Below are positions 1 to 8,794 of a stretch of 64,000 nucleotides of DNA, piece by piece. Made by a program: the position numbers and the translations under genes. The DNA is taken from NCBI RefSeq assembly GCF_013112485.1, contig NZ_JABFHG010000003.1:186001-250000 (forward strand), written 5' to 3'. Source of the stretch: Roseicella sp. DB1501 (GTDB taxonomy: Bacteria; Pseudomonadota; Alphaproteobacteria; Acetobacterales; Acetobacteraceae). Positions within the stretch are counted from its first letter, which is position 1. Each line of letters starts with the position of its first letter. The notes beneath the pieces are model-generated. The model was not told the origin of the DNA. It saw only the letters and a program-made list of their open reading frames with translations, and ran no database searches.

Positions 1-4
1 CCGC

Positions 5-859
5 ATGGCCGAGGCGATCCTGCGGGATGCCGCGGCGATGGGCGGCGGCGGCCTGCTGCGCGCGGCGGGCGGCACGCTGCTGCTCGGCGTCTCGGAGGCG
101 ACCGGCCGCCGGGCGGCGGCGGCGCTCGGCACGCTGCTCGGCGCGGAGGCGCCGCTGCCGGTCTGGCGGCTACCGCGCGATGCCGATGCGGTGCTGGCCT
201 GGGCGGCGGCCGAGGTTCCGGCGCCGGATCTCCTGCCCCCGCCGGTGCCCCCCTCTCCCGCATCGTTGCATGCGGCGCTGGAGGCGCTGTCCGCCGAGGC
301 GGTGCTGCGGGCCGAGACGATCCGGGATGCCGCCGGCGAGCGGCATGGCCAGCGCCTGCGCCTGTCCCGCCGCAGCCTGGCCGCGGCGATCGGCCCGCTC
401 GCCGCGGATCCCGACCTGCTGGCGCAGGCGATGGAGCGGATGGCGGCGCGGCTGCGCCCCGGCCTCGCCGCCTGGGCCTGCGACCTGCCCGGCCTGCGGC
501 TGGTGCCGTTGGCGCGGGATGCGCTGCCGGTGCCGGCGCTGCGGCCCGGCGCCGTCGGGGTGCTGCCGCTCGCCGCTGCGGCCGGGCCGGATTTCACCGG
601 CTTCCAGGCCCGTCTCGCGGAGCGCGGCTGGGCGGTGGCGCTGGAGGGGCTGGAGGCGGCGACGCTCGCCCTGGTCGACCCCGCGGCGCTGCCGGCGGCG
701 CACCTGCTGTTGCGCTGGTCGCCGGCGCTGGCGGCGCCCGAGCTGACGGAGCGGCTGCGGGCGATCGGCCCGGCGCGGCTGATGCTCGAGGCCGGGGCCG
801 ATCCCGCGGCGCTGGCCTTCGCCCGCGCCGGCGGCCTGCTGCGGACGGGCGCGGCATGA
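5..859 (+). CDS. Hypothetical protein with degenerate EAL-like C-terminus
   Basis: I do not recognise a defined family. The protein is 284 residues, rich in Ala, Leu and Arg, with no signal peptide or membrane segment. Its second half (about 195-275) has the alternating strand/helix rhythm of a worn EAL (c-di-GMP phosphodiesterase) barrel, including an RGW..ALE segment and an LLLRWSPAL strand. The strand recurs almost unchanged in the next gene, so the two are probably diverged relatives. No catalytic EAL triad or metal-binding acidic cluster is visible, so enzyme activity is unlikely. The reading frame stays open to the window edge upstream of the ATG, so the true start may lie outside. The stop overlaps the next ATG by four bases (ATGA), which suggests translational coupling. 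Confidence 0.6.
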   Translation: MAEAILRDAAAMGGGGLLRAAGGTLLLGVSEATGRRAAAALGTLLGAEAPLPVWRLPRDADAVLAWAAAEVPAPDLLPPPVPPSPASLHAALEALSAEAVLRAETIRDAAGERHGQRLRLSRRSLAAAIGPLAADPDLLAQAMERMAARLRPGLAAWACDLPGLRLVPLARDALPVPALRPGAVGVLPLAAAAGPDFTGFQARLAERGWAVALEGLEAATLALVDPAALPAAHLLLRWSPALAAPELTERLRAIGPARLMLEAGADPAALAFARAGGLLRTGAA

Positions 860-2016
860 CGGCGCTGCGGCCCGCCCCATCCAGGCCGGCCGCCGAGGCG
901 CGGAGCGCGGCCGATGCGCTGGCGCTGGCGCAGCTCGTGCGCGAGGCCGTCGCCGCCGAGGTGCCGCGCCAGGCGCTGCATCTTCGCCTCTCGCGCCTGG
1001 CGCCGACGCTGCGGCGCGGCCATCACCACCGGCTGCTGCGGGAGGCGTTGGAGCCGGCGCTGCGGCCCCTGCGCAGCCGGCTCTTCGAACTGCCGAATGG
1101 CGACCTCGTCGCCATCGCCCCGCCGGGCGGCCGGCATCTGCGCGATGCCGAGGCGGTGCTGGCGGTGGTGCTGGGCGAGGACATGCTGGCCGATAGCGGG
1201 CTGCACGCCCTGCTCGACCTGCCGCGCGACGCGGCGGCGCTGCTCGCGGCGGTCGAGGCCGCGCTCGGGCCGCCGCCGGCGGCGCCGCTGCCGGCCCTGC
1301 CGCCGGCGGATTTCACGCCGGGCGACCTCGCCTCGCTCGAGCAGGTGCTGCACGCCGCCAGCCTGGCGCGGTTCCTGCGCCCAAGGCCGGTCTGCCGCCT
1401 CGACCGCGGCGCCGAGGCGCCGGAGCCTGCCTGGGAGGAGTGGCGTCTCGCCTGGCCGGAATTGCGCGCGGTGATCGCGCCGGAGGCCGATCCGGCGGCG
1501 GCGCCCTGGCTCGCCCGCCGGCTGCGGCGGCTGCTGGACCGGCGGCTGCTGGCCGAGCTTATGCGGCCTGGGGAGAGGCCCGGCGGGGCGGGGCCGGGCC
1601 CGCTCGGCCTTTGTCTCGCGGCGCGGACGCTGGGGGAGGCGGAGTTCCTCCGCCTCGATGCCCGCCTCGATCCCGCCCTGCGCGCCGCGACGGTGCTGGC
1701 GCTGCCGGCCGAGGATGCGCTGGCGGATGCCGAGGGCTTCGCCTTCGCCCGGGATTTCGCCCGCGCCCGCGGCTACCGCCTCGCGCTCGATCTGCCCGAT
1801 CCGGCGCTGGTGCCGGCATTGCGGCCGGCGCTGTCCCCGGAAGGCGGGGTGGAGCTGCTGCGCCTCGCCTGGTCGCCGGCGCTGGCGGCCCTGGCGCCGG
1901 CGCTGCCGCATGGCCGCGTGGTGCTGACCGGCGCTGACCAGGCGGCGGCAATCGGCTGGGGCTGGGAGGCCGGGGTGACCCTGTTCGAGGGCCGGCTGTT
2001 GCAGCCGCGGCGCTGA
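856..2016 (+). CDS. Hypothetical protein, degenerate EAL-like domain
   Basis: A 386-residue cytoplasmic protein coupled by ATGA to the preceding gene. The N-terminal third has an LFELPNGDLVAI segment like the lead-in of sensor/EAL proteins. The C-terminus ends in a GVTLFEGRLLQP-like tail, which corresponds to the GxxxxQGxxxxxP end of EAL domains. The glutamates and aspartates that bind Mg and c-di-GMP are missing. A regulatory or scaffold role, possibly with the product of the upstream gene, is an inference. The shared LxWSPALAA strand supports an origin by duplication. There is no gene for 269 bases after it. Confidence 0.6.
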   Translation: MTALRPAPSRPAAEARSAADALALAQLVREAVAAEVPRQALHLRLSRLAPTLRRGHHHRLLREALEPALRPLRSRLFELPNGDLVAIAPPGGRHLRDAEAVLAVVLGEDMLADSGLHALLDLPRDAAALLAAVEAALGPPPAAPLPALPPADFTPGDLASLEQVLHAASLARFLRPRPVCRLDRGAEAPEPAWEEWRLAWPELRAVIAPEADPAAAPWLARRLRRLLDRRLLAELMRPGERPGGAGPGPLGLCLAARTLGEAEFLRLDARLDPALRAATVLALPAEDALADAEGFAFARDFARARGYRLALDLPDPALVPALRPALSPEGGVELLRLAWSPALAALAPALPHGRVVLTGADQAAAIGWGWEAGVTLFEGRLLQPRR

Positions 2017-2088
2017 GGCTGGTCAGCATCCGGACGACCGCCAGCTCAGGACGGCCGACGCAGGGCGGCTCAACCCCCCTTGCTCAAG

Positions 2089-2107
2089 TTGAGAATCAGT
2101 TGCAATT
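2089..2107 (+). promoter_or_regulatory. Probable Fur box
   Basis: The 19-base AT-rich sequence TTGAGAATCAGTTGCAATT stands out in very GC-rich DNA and matches the GAGAAT-type half-sites typical of ferric uptake regulator sites before TonB receptor operons. It lies about 180 bases before the first gene of an iron-related membrane operon. The rest of the 2017-2285 gap holds nothing else I can name. Confidence 0.55.
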
Positions 2108-2285
2108 GGCCTGCACCGGGCGGCGTTGTCGCCCGGCGAGACAGGCCGGTGGTGACCGACGCAATGAAGCATTCCCCAGCACGCTGCCGGGGCTGGTGCC
2201 CGACCTGGCCGGCGGGCCCGGCCGCCGCGCGCCCCTCTCCGCCGGACCCCGCCCAGGCTGACCGGCGCACCGGGCAAGAGCGGCC

Positions 2286-2603
2286 GTGAGCCTCGCCGCG
2301 CGCATCCCGGCCGGCTGGCGCCGGCTGCGGGCTTGGCACTGGCCCGGCGTGCTGTCCCGCACCATCGCCGCGGTGCTCGGCGGCTATGCGCTGGCGGCGC
2401 TGGTCGCGACGGCCTTCGCCGCCTGGCTGCCGGCGAGCCGGGCCGAAGCGGTGCTGACCGGCATGATGCTGAGCTTCCTCATCTATGCCGGCGCCGTGAT
2501 CTGGGTCTTCGCCGCGCGCAGCGCCGGCCGCGCCTGGGCCGGGCTGCTGCCGCCGGTCCTGGTGCTCGCCGCGCTGCTCTGGCTCACCGGGGGGCTGGCA
2601 TGA
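2286..2603 (+). CDS. DUF3649 inner-membrane protein
   Basis: A 105-residue protein with three predicted membrane helices (about 22-45, 55-75, 83-103). It resembles the DUF3649 family found with PepSY and DUF3325 genes in siderophore or iron-uptake loci. The start is GTG at 2286, and the stop overlaps the ATG of the PepSY gene (ATGA at 2600). It is first in a four-gene operon behind the probable Fur box. Its molecular role is unknown; membership of an iron-regulated membrane complex is inferred from the neighbours. Confidence 0.75.
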   Translation: MSLAARIPAGWRRLRAWHWPGVLSRTIAAVLGGYALAALVATAFAAWLPASRAEAVLTGMMLSFLIYAGAVIWVFAARSAGRAWAGLLPPVLVLAALLWLTGGLA

Positions 2604-4150
2604 GGCAGGGCTTCCGCCAGTGCATGTCCTGGCTGCACATCTGGTCCGGCCTGCTGGTCGGCTGGATCCTCTTCGCCGTCTTCCTCACCGGCACGGCGAG
2701 CTATTTCCGCAACGAGATCTCCGCCTGGATGCGGCCGGAGCTGCAGGCCGCGGCGCCCGGCGCCGAGCCGGTGCGGCTGGCGATCGAGACGCTGCAGCGC
2801 ACCGCGCCGAACTCGCCGAGCTGGATCATCTCCCCGCCGGACGAGCGTGGCGGCGAGCTGCGCGTCTTCTGGCGCGAGCCGGGCGCCAGGCGCTTCGCCA
2901 CGGCGGTGCTCGACCCGGCGACGGGCGAGCCGGTGCGGACGCGCGAGAGCCTGGGCGGCAATTTCTTCTACCGCTTCCATTTCGAGCTGCACATGGCGCC
3001 GCTCTGGGGCCGCTGGATCGTCGGCTTCTGCGCCATGATGATGCTGGTCGCCATCATCAGCGGCATCGTCACGCATCGGCGGATCTTCGCCGACTTCTTC
3101 ACCTTCCGCCCCGGCAAGGGCGCCGGCCGCTCCTGGCTGGACGCGCACAACGCCCTCGGGGTGCTGGCGCTGCCCTATCACCTGATGATCACCTATACCG
3201 GGCTGATCACCCTGATGGTGATGTACATGCCCTGGGGCATCCAGGCGGCCTATCAGGGCGACCGGCAGGCCTTCGTGAACGACGTCTTCGGCACCGCGGC
3301 GTTGGTGAAGCGGGCCAACCAGCCGGCGCCGCTGACCCCCATCGCGCCCCTGCTGGACGAGGCGACGCGCCGCTGGGGCGGGCCGCCGGGCCGCATCGAC
3401 GTGCAGCAGCCGGGCGATGCCAGCGCCGTCATCCGCATGACGCGGCGCGATGCCGAGAGCATCTCCGCCAATCCGCAGACCCTGACCTTCGACGGCCTGC
3501 GCGGCACGCTGCTCTCGGCGAGCGGCGAGGCGGCGGCGGCGGCGGCGACGCGCGGCGTCGCCTATGGGCTGCATCTCGGCCGCTTCGCCTCGCCGCTGCT
3601 GCGCGGGCTGTTCTTCCTCTCCGGCCTGGCGGGCACCGCGATGGTGGCGACCGGCCTCGTGCTCTGGGCCGCCAAGCACCGCCACCGCCATGCGCGGAAC
3701 GGCCGCGCCGGCTTCGGCCTGCGGCTGGTGGAGGCGCTGAACCTCGCCACCATCGCCGGGCTGCCGACCGCGATGTTCGGCTTCCTCTGGGCGAACCGCC
3801 TGCTGCCGCTGCACCTGGCCGACCGCGCCGAGTGGGAGGTGCGCTGCTTCTTCCTGATCTGGGCGCTGGCGGGGCTGCAGGCGGTGCTCTGGCCCGGCCT
3901 GCGGAGCTGGGCGGCGCAGTTCGGCGCCGCGGCGCTGCTCGGCCTGCTGCTGCCGGTCCTCAACCTGCTGACCACCGACCGGCATCTCGGCGCGAGCCTG
4001 CCGGCGGGCGACTGGGCGATGGCCGGCACCGACCTGGTGGCGGCCGGGCTCGGCCTGCTGCTCGGCTATCTCGCCTGGCGGCTGGTCCACCGTGCCCCGG
4101 CGCGGCAGGCGCTGCGCGGCGCGCGGCTGGCGCGGGCGGAGGGGGCGTGA
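2600..4150 (+). CDS. PepSY-associated transmembrane protein (iron/siderophore locus)
   Basis: A 516-residue membrane protein of the PepSY-TM (PiuB-like) family. The first helix follows MSWLHIWSGLLVGW. A long periplasmic segment with PepSY-like parts lies between helices 1 and 2, and further helices include the HRHRHARNG loop and the C-terminal cluster. Relatives are thought to act as inner-membrane reductases or handlers of ferric siderophores. Conserved histidines in helices (FHFELHMAPLWGRW, ALPYHLMITYTG) could ligate haem. I chose the ATG at 2600 because it overlaps the DUF3649 stop and precedes the conserved start. It overlaps the next gene by one base. Confidence 0.85.
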   Translation: MRQGFRQCMSWLHIWSGLLVGWILFAVFLTGTASYFRNEISAWMRPELQAAAPGAEPVRLAIETLQRTAPNSPSWIISPPDERGGELRVFWREPGARRFATAVLDPATGEPVRTRESLGGNFFYRFHFELHMAPLWGRWIVGFCAMMMLVAIISGIVTHRRIFADFFTFRPGKGAGRSWLDAHNALGVLALPYHLMITYTGLITLMVMYMPWGIQAAYQGDRQAFVNDVFGTAALVKRANQPAPLTPIAPLLDEATRRWGGPPGRIDVQQPGDASAVIRMTRRDAESISANPQTLTFDGLRGTLLSASGEAAAAAATRGVAYGLHLGRFASPLLRGLFFLSGLAGTAMVATGLVLWAAKHRHRHARNGRAGFGLRLVEALNLATIAGLPTAMFGFLWANRLLPLHLADRAEWEVRCFFLIWALAGLQAVLWPGLRSWAAQFGAAALLGLLLPVLNLLTTDRHLGASLPAGDWAMAGTDLVAAGLGLLLGYLAWRLVHRAPARQALRGARLARAEGA

Positions 4151-4482
4151 TGGCGCTGCTCGGCTTCGGCCTCGCCTATGCCGGCTTCCTCGGCCTCAGC
4201 CTCGCCATGGACCGCCACCATGCCGAGCTGCTAGGCGGCCGGCCCGCCACGGCGCGGCGCCGGCTGCTGCGCGGCCTGGGCTGGGGGCTGCTCGGCCTGT
4301 CGCTGCTGCCCTGCCTCGCCCTCTGGGGCACCGGCATCGGCCTCGTCAGCTGGCTCGGCCTGCTGACCGCCGCCGGGCTCGGCCTGATCCTCCTCATTCC
4401 CTATGCGCCGCGGCTCGCGCTCTGGCTCGGGCCGCTGCTGCCGCTGGCCGGGCTGCTGGCTTGGCCAATCCTCGTCGCCTGA
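4150..4482 (+). CDS. DUF3325 inner-membrane protein
   Basis: A 110-residue protein with three to four hydrophobic helices and the MDRHHAEL motif after helix 1, which is characteristic of DUF3325 proteins next to PepSY genes. The start overlaps the last base of the preceding TGA, so translation is coupled. The function is not established. The repeated co-occurrence with PepSY and DUF3649 in siderophore loci suggests one membrane complex. Confidence 0.75.
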   Translation: MALLGFGLAYAGFLGLSLAMDRHHAELLGGRPATARRRLLRGLGWGLLGLSLLPCLALWGTGIGLVSWLGLLTAAGLGLILLIPYAPRLALWLGPLLPLAGLLAWPILVA

Positions 4483-4507
4483 TCATCGCTCCCGGAGAAG
4501 AGCCCCC

Positions 4508-5185
4508 ATGCCGAGACGCCTGCTGCTGGCCGCCCTGGCCGCCATTCCCGTCGCGCTGGCCCTGCCCGCCACCGCGCACCAGCTCTGGCTGGAACGCGAG
4601 GGCGATGCCGCGCGCCTCTATTTCGGCGAGCCGGTCGAGAACCAGCGCGAGCGCACCGGCGGGCTGCTCGACCGCATCCCGAACCCGAAGGTCTTCGTCG
4701 CCGACCCGGCCTCCCCGCTGCCGGCGCAGCGGCAGGCAGACCATTTCGCCGTCGCCCTGCCGCGCGGCGCCGGCGACGTGCGGATGATCGAGGACGGCCT
4801 GCCGCCTTTCGGCCGCCCCGGCGCCGAAAAGGTGAAATCCGTCATGCTCGCCCGCGAGGGCCGGACGGAGACGCGCCACGCGATGGATCTGGAGCTGGTT
4901 CCCGTCGCGGCCGGCGGCAACAACTTCGTCCTGCTGCTGCGCGGCGAGCCGCTGCCCCGCACCGAGGTCACGCTGGTCGCGCCGCCGCGCTGGGAGCGCC
5001 GGCTGCGCACCGACACGACGGGGCGGGTGAGCTTCGAGACGCCCTGGGCCGGCCGCTACGTCGCCGAGGCGGTGCATGTGGTGGACAGCCCCGGCGGCAG
5101 CGGCGACGGCGCCTATGCCAAGATCCGCTACGTCTCGACCCTGTCCTTCACCGCGGAGAAGGGGATCGCCTGGACCGGGAAGTAG
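4508..5185 (+). CDS. DUF4198 periplasmic protein
   Basis: A 225-residue exported protein with a signal peptide of about 23 residues ending at ATA-HQ. The mature N-terminus HQLWLE and the later GRVSFETPWAGRYV segment, an Ig-like beta-sandwich, match DUF4198. Members occur with metal-uptake genes, and an N-terminal His after processing often binds metal. A GGAGAAG ribosome-binding site at 4495-4501 supports the ATG. It is the last gene of the iron-related operon. It is probably a periplasmic metal-handling partner of the PepSY protein; that role is inferred. Confidence 0.7.
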   Translation: MPRRLLLAALAAIPVALALPATAHQLWLEREGDAARLYFGEPVENQRERTGGLLDRIPNPKVFVADPASPLPAQRQADHFAVALPRGAGDVRMIEDGLPPFGRPGAEKVKSVMLAREGRTETRHAMDLELVPVAAGGNNFVLLLRGEPLPRTEVTLVAPPRWERRLRTDTTGRVSFETPWAGRYVAEAVHVVDSPGGSGDGAYAKIRYVSTLSFTAEKGIAWTGK

Positions 5186-5288
5186 GCGCATCCAGCACGC
5201 GTATCCGGCCGCATCGGGCCGGTTGGCGAGCGATGCGGCGGCCGAATGCGGGTTGGCGTAGCCCCACGCCGCCCGCATATCGGGCGCA

Positions 5289-6074
5289 ATGACCAAGCCA
5301 GTCCCCGCCCAACCGGCCGCCGGTGCGCCCGCGATCCTCGCCGACCACCTGACCAAGCGCTACGCGCCCGATGCGCCGCCGGCGGTGGAGGACCTCTCCT
5401 TCGCCATGCCGCGCGGCGCCACCTGGGGCCTGCTCGGCGGCAACGGTGCCGGTAAGACCACCACCATCGCCATGCTGCTGGGCCTGCTGGTGCCGAGCGC
5501 CGGCCGCATCACCTGCCTCGGCCACGACATGGCGCGCAACCGCTTCGCGGCGCTGGCGCGGATGAACTTCTCCTCGCCCTACATCGCCCTGCCCTCGCGC
5601 CTCTCGGTGGGTGAGAACCTGCGGGTCTACGCGCATCTCTACGACGTGCCGTTGGCCGAGAAGCGCATCGCCGAACTGGCGGCGCAGCTCCAGCTCACCG
5701 AGCTGCTCGACCGGCCGGCGGGGCAGCTCTCGGCCGGGCAGAAGACGCGCGTCGCGCTCGCCAAGGCGCTGGTCAACCGCCCCGAGCTGCTGCTGCTCGA
5801 CGAGCCGACCGCCAGCCTCGACCCCGATACCGGCGACTGGGTGCGGAGCTGGCTGGAGCGCTACCGGGCTGAGACCGGCTGCTCCATCCTGCTCGCCAGC
5901 CACAACATGGGCGAGGTGGAGCGGCTCTGCGCGCATGTGCTGATGCTGAAGCAGGGCCAGGTGGTGGACCAGGGCAGCCCGGCCTCGCTGCTCGAGAAAT
6001 ACGGCCGCGACGACCTGGAGGAGGTGTTCCTCGACATCGCCCGCGGTCGCCGGCGCGAGGAGATGCCGGCATGA
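5289..6074 (+). CDS. ABC transporter ATP-binding protein (ABC-2 exporter type)
   Basis: A 261-residue nucleotide-binding domain. The Walker A GGNGAGKT is at 50-57, the ABC signature LSAGQ is near 142, and Walker B LLLLDEP is followed by the D-loop SLD. The H-loop histidine is in ASHNMGEVERL. The N-terminal extension and LLGLLVPSAG pattern fit the CcmA/NodI-like group of exporters. It overlaps the permease start by four bases (ATGA at 6071). The substrate cannot be told from sequence. Confidence 0.9.
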   Translation: MTKPVPAQPAAGAPAILADHLTKRYAPDAPPAVEDLSFAMPRGATWGLLGGNGAGKTTTIAMLLGLLVPSAGRITCLGHDMARNRFAALARMNFSSPYIALPSRLSVGENLRVYAHLYDVPLAEKRIAELAAQLQLTELLDRPAGQLSAGQKTRVALAKALVNRPELLLLDEPTASLDPDTGDWVRSWLERYRAETGCSILLASHNMGEVERLCAHVLMLKQGQVVDQGSPASLLEKYGRDDLEEVFLDIARGRRREEMPA

Positions 6075-6922
6075 GGCCGGAGACGGGGCAGGCCACAGGG
6101 CAGACAAGCCTGCTCGACGAGGGGCGCGCCGCGCTGCGCCGCATCTGGGGCCTGGTCTACCGCCATCTCGCCCTCTACCGCCGCTCCTGGCCGCGGGTGC
6201 TGGAGCTGATGTACTGGCCGGTCCTGCAGATGATCGTCTGGGGCTTCGTCACCGCCTATCTCGCCGGCGTGCAGAACGACGTCACCAGCGTCGCCGCCGG
6301 CGTGCTGCTCGGCGGCGTGCTGCTCTGGGAGGTGGCGCTGCGCAGCCAGATGGGCTTCTCCATCTCCTTCCTCGAGGAGATCTGGTCGCGCAACCTCGGC
6401 CATGTCTTCGTCAGCCCGCTGCGGCCGCGCGAGCTGGTGGCGGGGCTGATGGCGATGAGTGTGATCCGGGTGATCGTCGGCGTCACCCCGGCGGTGCTGC
6501 TGGCCTGGCTGCTCTACGCCTTCGGCCTCTTCGCCATGGGCCCGGTGGTGGTCGCCTTCTTCGCCGCGCTGCTGATGATGGGATGGGCCGTCGCGCTCGG
6601 CGTCACCTCGCTTCTCCTCCGCTACGGCGCGGGGGCGGAGGCGCTGGCCTGGTCGGTGCTGTTCGGGCTGACGCCCGTTGCCGCGGTCTTCTACCCCGTG
6701 GCGATCCTGCCGGCCTGGCTGCAGCCGGTGGCGCTGGCCCTGCCGGCGGCGCATGTCTTCGAGGGCATGCGCATGGCGCTGCTGCAGCACCAGATCGCCT
6801 GGGGCCACCTGCTGGCGGCCTTCCTGCTGGACGCGCTCTGGCTGGCGGTGATGGGCTGGATCTTCATGCGGCAGTTCCAGGGCGCGCGGGTGCGCGGCGC
6901 GCTGCTCAACATCGGGGAATAA
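6071..6922 (+). CDS. ABC-2 type transporter permease
   Basis: A 283-residue integral membrane protein with about six helices and a cytoplasmic N-terminus. The LMYWPVLQMIVWGF helix and the late LALPAAHVFEGMRMAL segment are typical of the NodJ/ABC-2 family. It is coupled to the ATPase gene upstream, and the pair makes a complete half-transporter set. Family members export polysaccharides, lipids or drugs; nothing nearby fixes the substrate. The convergent LysR gene ends four bases after its stop. Confidence 0.88.
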   Translation: MRPETGQATGQTSLLDEGRAALRRIWGLVYRHLALYRRSWPRVLELMYWPVLQMIVWGFVTAYLAGVQNDVTSVAAGVLLGGVLLWEVALRSQMGFSISFLEEIWSRNLGHVFVSPLRPRELVAGLMAMSVIRVIVGVTPAVLLAWLLYAFGLFAMGPVVVAFFAALLMMGWAVALGVTSLLLRYGAGAEALAWSVLFGLTPVAAVFYPVAILPAWLQPVALALPAAHVFEGMRMALLQHQIAWGHLLAAFLLDALWLAVMGWIFMRQFQGARVRGALLNIGE

Positions 6923-6925
6923 GCG

Positions 6926-7810
6926 TTACCCACCGACCAGGTGCTCTACCAGCCGCCGGGCATGCGAGGGCAGCGCCGCGCCCCGCCGTGTCACCAGCAG
7001 CAGCCGCCGCTCCGCCCAGGGGTCGGCCAGGCGCAGCATGGCGAGCGCGCCCGTCGCGGCGAAGCGCCCGGCCGTCACCGCCGGCACTACGGCGATGCCG
7101 GCGCCCGCCGCCACCATGCGGCAGGCGGTCTCCAGCCCGCGCACCCGCAGGCGCAGCCGCATCCGCACCCCGCTGCGCGCCGCATGGCCGTCGAGATGCT
7201 CGCCGAGCGCGGTGTCGCCGGCGAGGCCAATGAGGTCGCTGCCGAGCGCCTCGGCGAAGCCGACCTCGCCGCGCCCGGCCAGCGCATGGTCGCGCGGCAC
7301 CACTAGCACCAGCCGATCGTCCCGGAAGGGCCGCGCCTCCAGGCCGGAGAGATCGGCATGGCCGGCGGCGATGCCGAGCTCGGCCAGCCCTTCCGCGACC
7401 GCCCGCGCCACCTCCGGGCTCGGCCGCTCGTCGAGGTCGATGTCGATGTTCGGGTTGGCGGCGAGGAAGCGGGCCAGCGGTTCGGGCAGGAATTCCGCCG
7501 CTGCGGCGGTGTTGGCGAGCAGCCGCACATGCCCCTTCAGCCCGCGCGCATAGTCGCCGAGCTCGCCGCGCATCCGCTCCACCTGCCCGGCGACCAGCCG
7601 CGCATGGTGCAGCAGCGCCCGGCCGGCCGGCGTCGGCACCACGCCGCGGCGGCTGCGCTCGAGCAGCGGCAGCCCGGCCTGCGCCTCCATGCCGCGGACC
7701 CGGGCGCTGGCCGAGGCGAGGGCGAGCCCTGCCCGCCCGGCGCCCGCCGTGATGCTGCCCGCCTCGGCGATGGCGAGGAACAGGCGGAGGTCGGTGAGGT
7801 CGAAATGCAC
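6926..7810 (-). CDS. LysR-family transcriptional regulator
   Basis: A 294-residue LysR regulator. The N-terminal winged helix-turn-helix (about 1-60) starts DLTDLRLFLAIAEAG and includes the ASARVRGMEAQAGLPLLER recognition region. The effector-binding domain follows (about 90-290). I chose GTG at 7810, which gives the standard LysR N-terminus; the frame stays open upstream and an ATG-started version would carry a non-homologous extension. It is divergent from the TauE/SafE gene with 85 bases between starts, so it probably controls that exporter and itself. Confidence 0.88.
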   Translation of the reverse strand: MHFDLTDLRLFLAIAEAGSITAGAGRAGLALASASARVRGMEAQAGLPLLERSRRGVVPTPAGRALLHHARLVAGQVERMRGELGDYARGLKGHVRLLANTAAAAEFLPEPLARFLAANPNIDIDLDERPSPEVARAVAEGLAELGIAAGHADLSGLEARPFRDDRLVLVVPRDHALAGRGEVGFAEALGSDLIGLAGDTALGEHLDGHAARSGVRMRLRLRVRGLETACRMVAAGAGIAVVPAVTAGRFAATGALAMLRLADPWAERRLLLVTRRGAALPSHARRLVEHLVGG

Positions 7811-7895
7811 CTGGCCTGCCTTCGTCTCTGACGAAGGCAGGCTATGCCACTCCCGCATTGTGGGGCGAGCCCGCCCGGCCGCAGCATTCCGGCCC

Positions 7896-8642
7896 ATGAC
7901 CGACGCGCTCCCCACCCTGCTGCTCGTGACCGCGACGTTTCTGCTGGCCGGACTGGTGAAGGGCGTCATCGGCCTCGGCCTGCCGACCGTCGCGATGGGG
8001 CTGCTCGGCCTCGTCATGCCACCGGCCCAGGCCGCGGCGCTGCTGCTGGTGCCTTCGCTGGTGACGAATCTCTGGCAGCTCCTCGCCGGGCCGTGCTTCG
8101 GCGCGCTGCTGCACCGGCTGCGGCTGATGATGCTGGGCATCCTGGCCGGCACCCTCGCCGGTTCGGGGCTGATCGCCGGCCATGGCGGCGGCGCGGCGAC
8201 GGCCGGGCTCGGCGGTGCCCTGATCCTCTACGGGGTGGTCGGGCTGCTGGCGCCGCGGCTGCGCCTGCCGCCGCGCGCCGAGCCCTGGGCCGGGCCTCTG
8301 GTCGGCGCCGCGACCGGGCTGGTGACCGGCGCGACGGGCGTCTTCGTCATCCCCGCCGTGCCCTATCTCGGCTCCCTCGGGCTGGAGCGGGATGAATTGG
8401 TGCAGGCGCTCGGCCTCTCCTTCACCGTCTCGACCCTGGCCCTGGCGCTGGGTCTCGCCTGGCATGGCGCGCTGCCGGCGCAGCTGGCCGGGGTCTCGCT
8501 GCTCGCCCTGCTGCCGGCGCTGGCCGGCATGGCGCTCGGCGGCTGGCTGCGGGCCCGGGTGCGGCCGGCCACCTTCCGCCTCTGCTTCTTCCTCGGTCTG
8601 CTGGGGCTGGGGGCGGAGCTGCTCTGGCGCGGCCTCGGCTGA
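7896..8642 (+). CDS. TauE/SafE (TSUP) family anion exporter
   Basis: A 248-residue membrane protein with about eight helices in two repeats, each opening with a KGVIGLGLPT or TGATGVFVIP loop, the hallmark of the sulfite exporter TauE/SafE family. Family members move sulfite, sulfoacetate or other small anions across the inner membrane. The divergent LysR gene likely regulates it. The following cluster includes a sulfopyruvate-decarboxylase-like enzyme, which makes an organosulfonate or sulfite link possible. That link is speculative. Confidence 0.85.
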   Translation: MTDALPTLLLVTATFLLAGLVKGVIGLGLPTVAMGLLGLVMPPAQAAALLLVPSLVTNLWQLLAGPCFGALLHRLRLMMLGILAGTLAGSGLIAGHGGGAATAGLGGALILYGVVGLLAPRLRLPPRAEPWAGPLVGAATGLVTGATGVFVIPAVPYLGSLGLERDELVQALGLSFTVSTLALALGLAWHGALPAQLAGVSLLALLPALAGMALGGWLRARVRPATFRLCFFLGLLGLGAELLWRGLG

Positions 8643-8794
8643 GCCGAGCGGGCCCGGTTGCGCGGCAGGCGGGGCCGGACCACCATCCCGGCCGGCCGGG
8701 GGATACGACCATGCAGCGCTGCGAACGCGCCACGCACTTCATCAGCATCGGCGCCGCCTTGCCGGTCGCCGCCCCGCCGCTCAGGTAACGTCGG

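Noticed and set aside
7811-8152. Upstream extension of the LysR frame
   Set aside because: The extra ~114 residues overlap the divergent TauE/SafE gene and do not resemble LysR; GTG 7810 gives the normal N-terminus.
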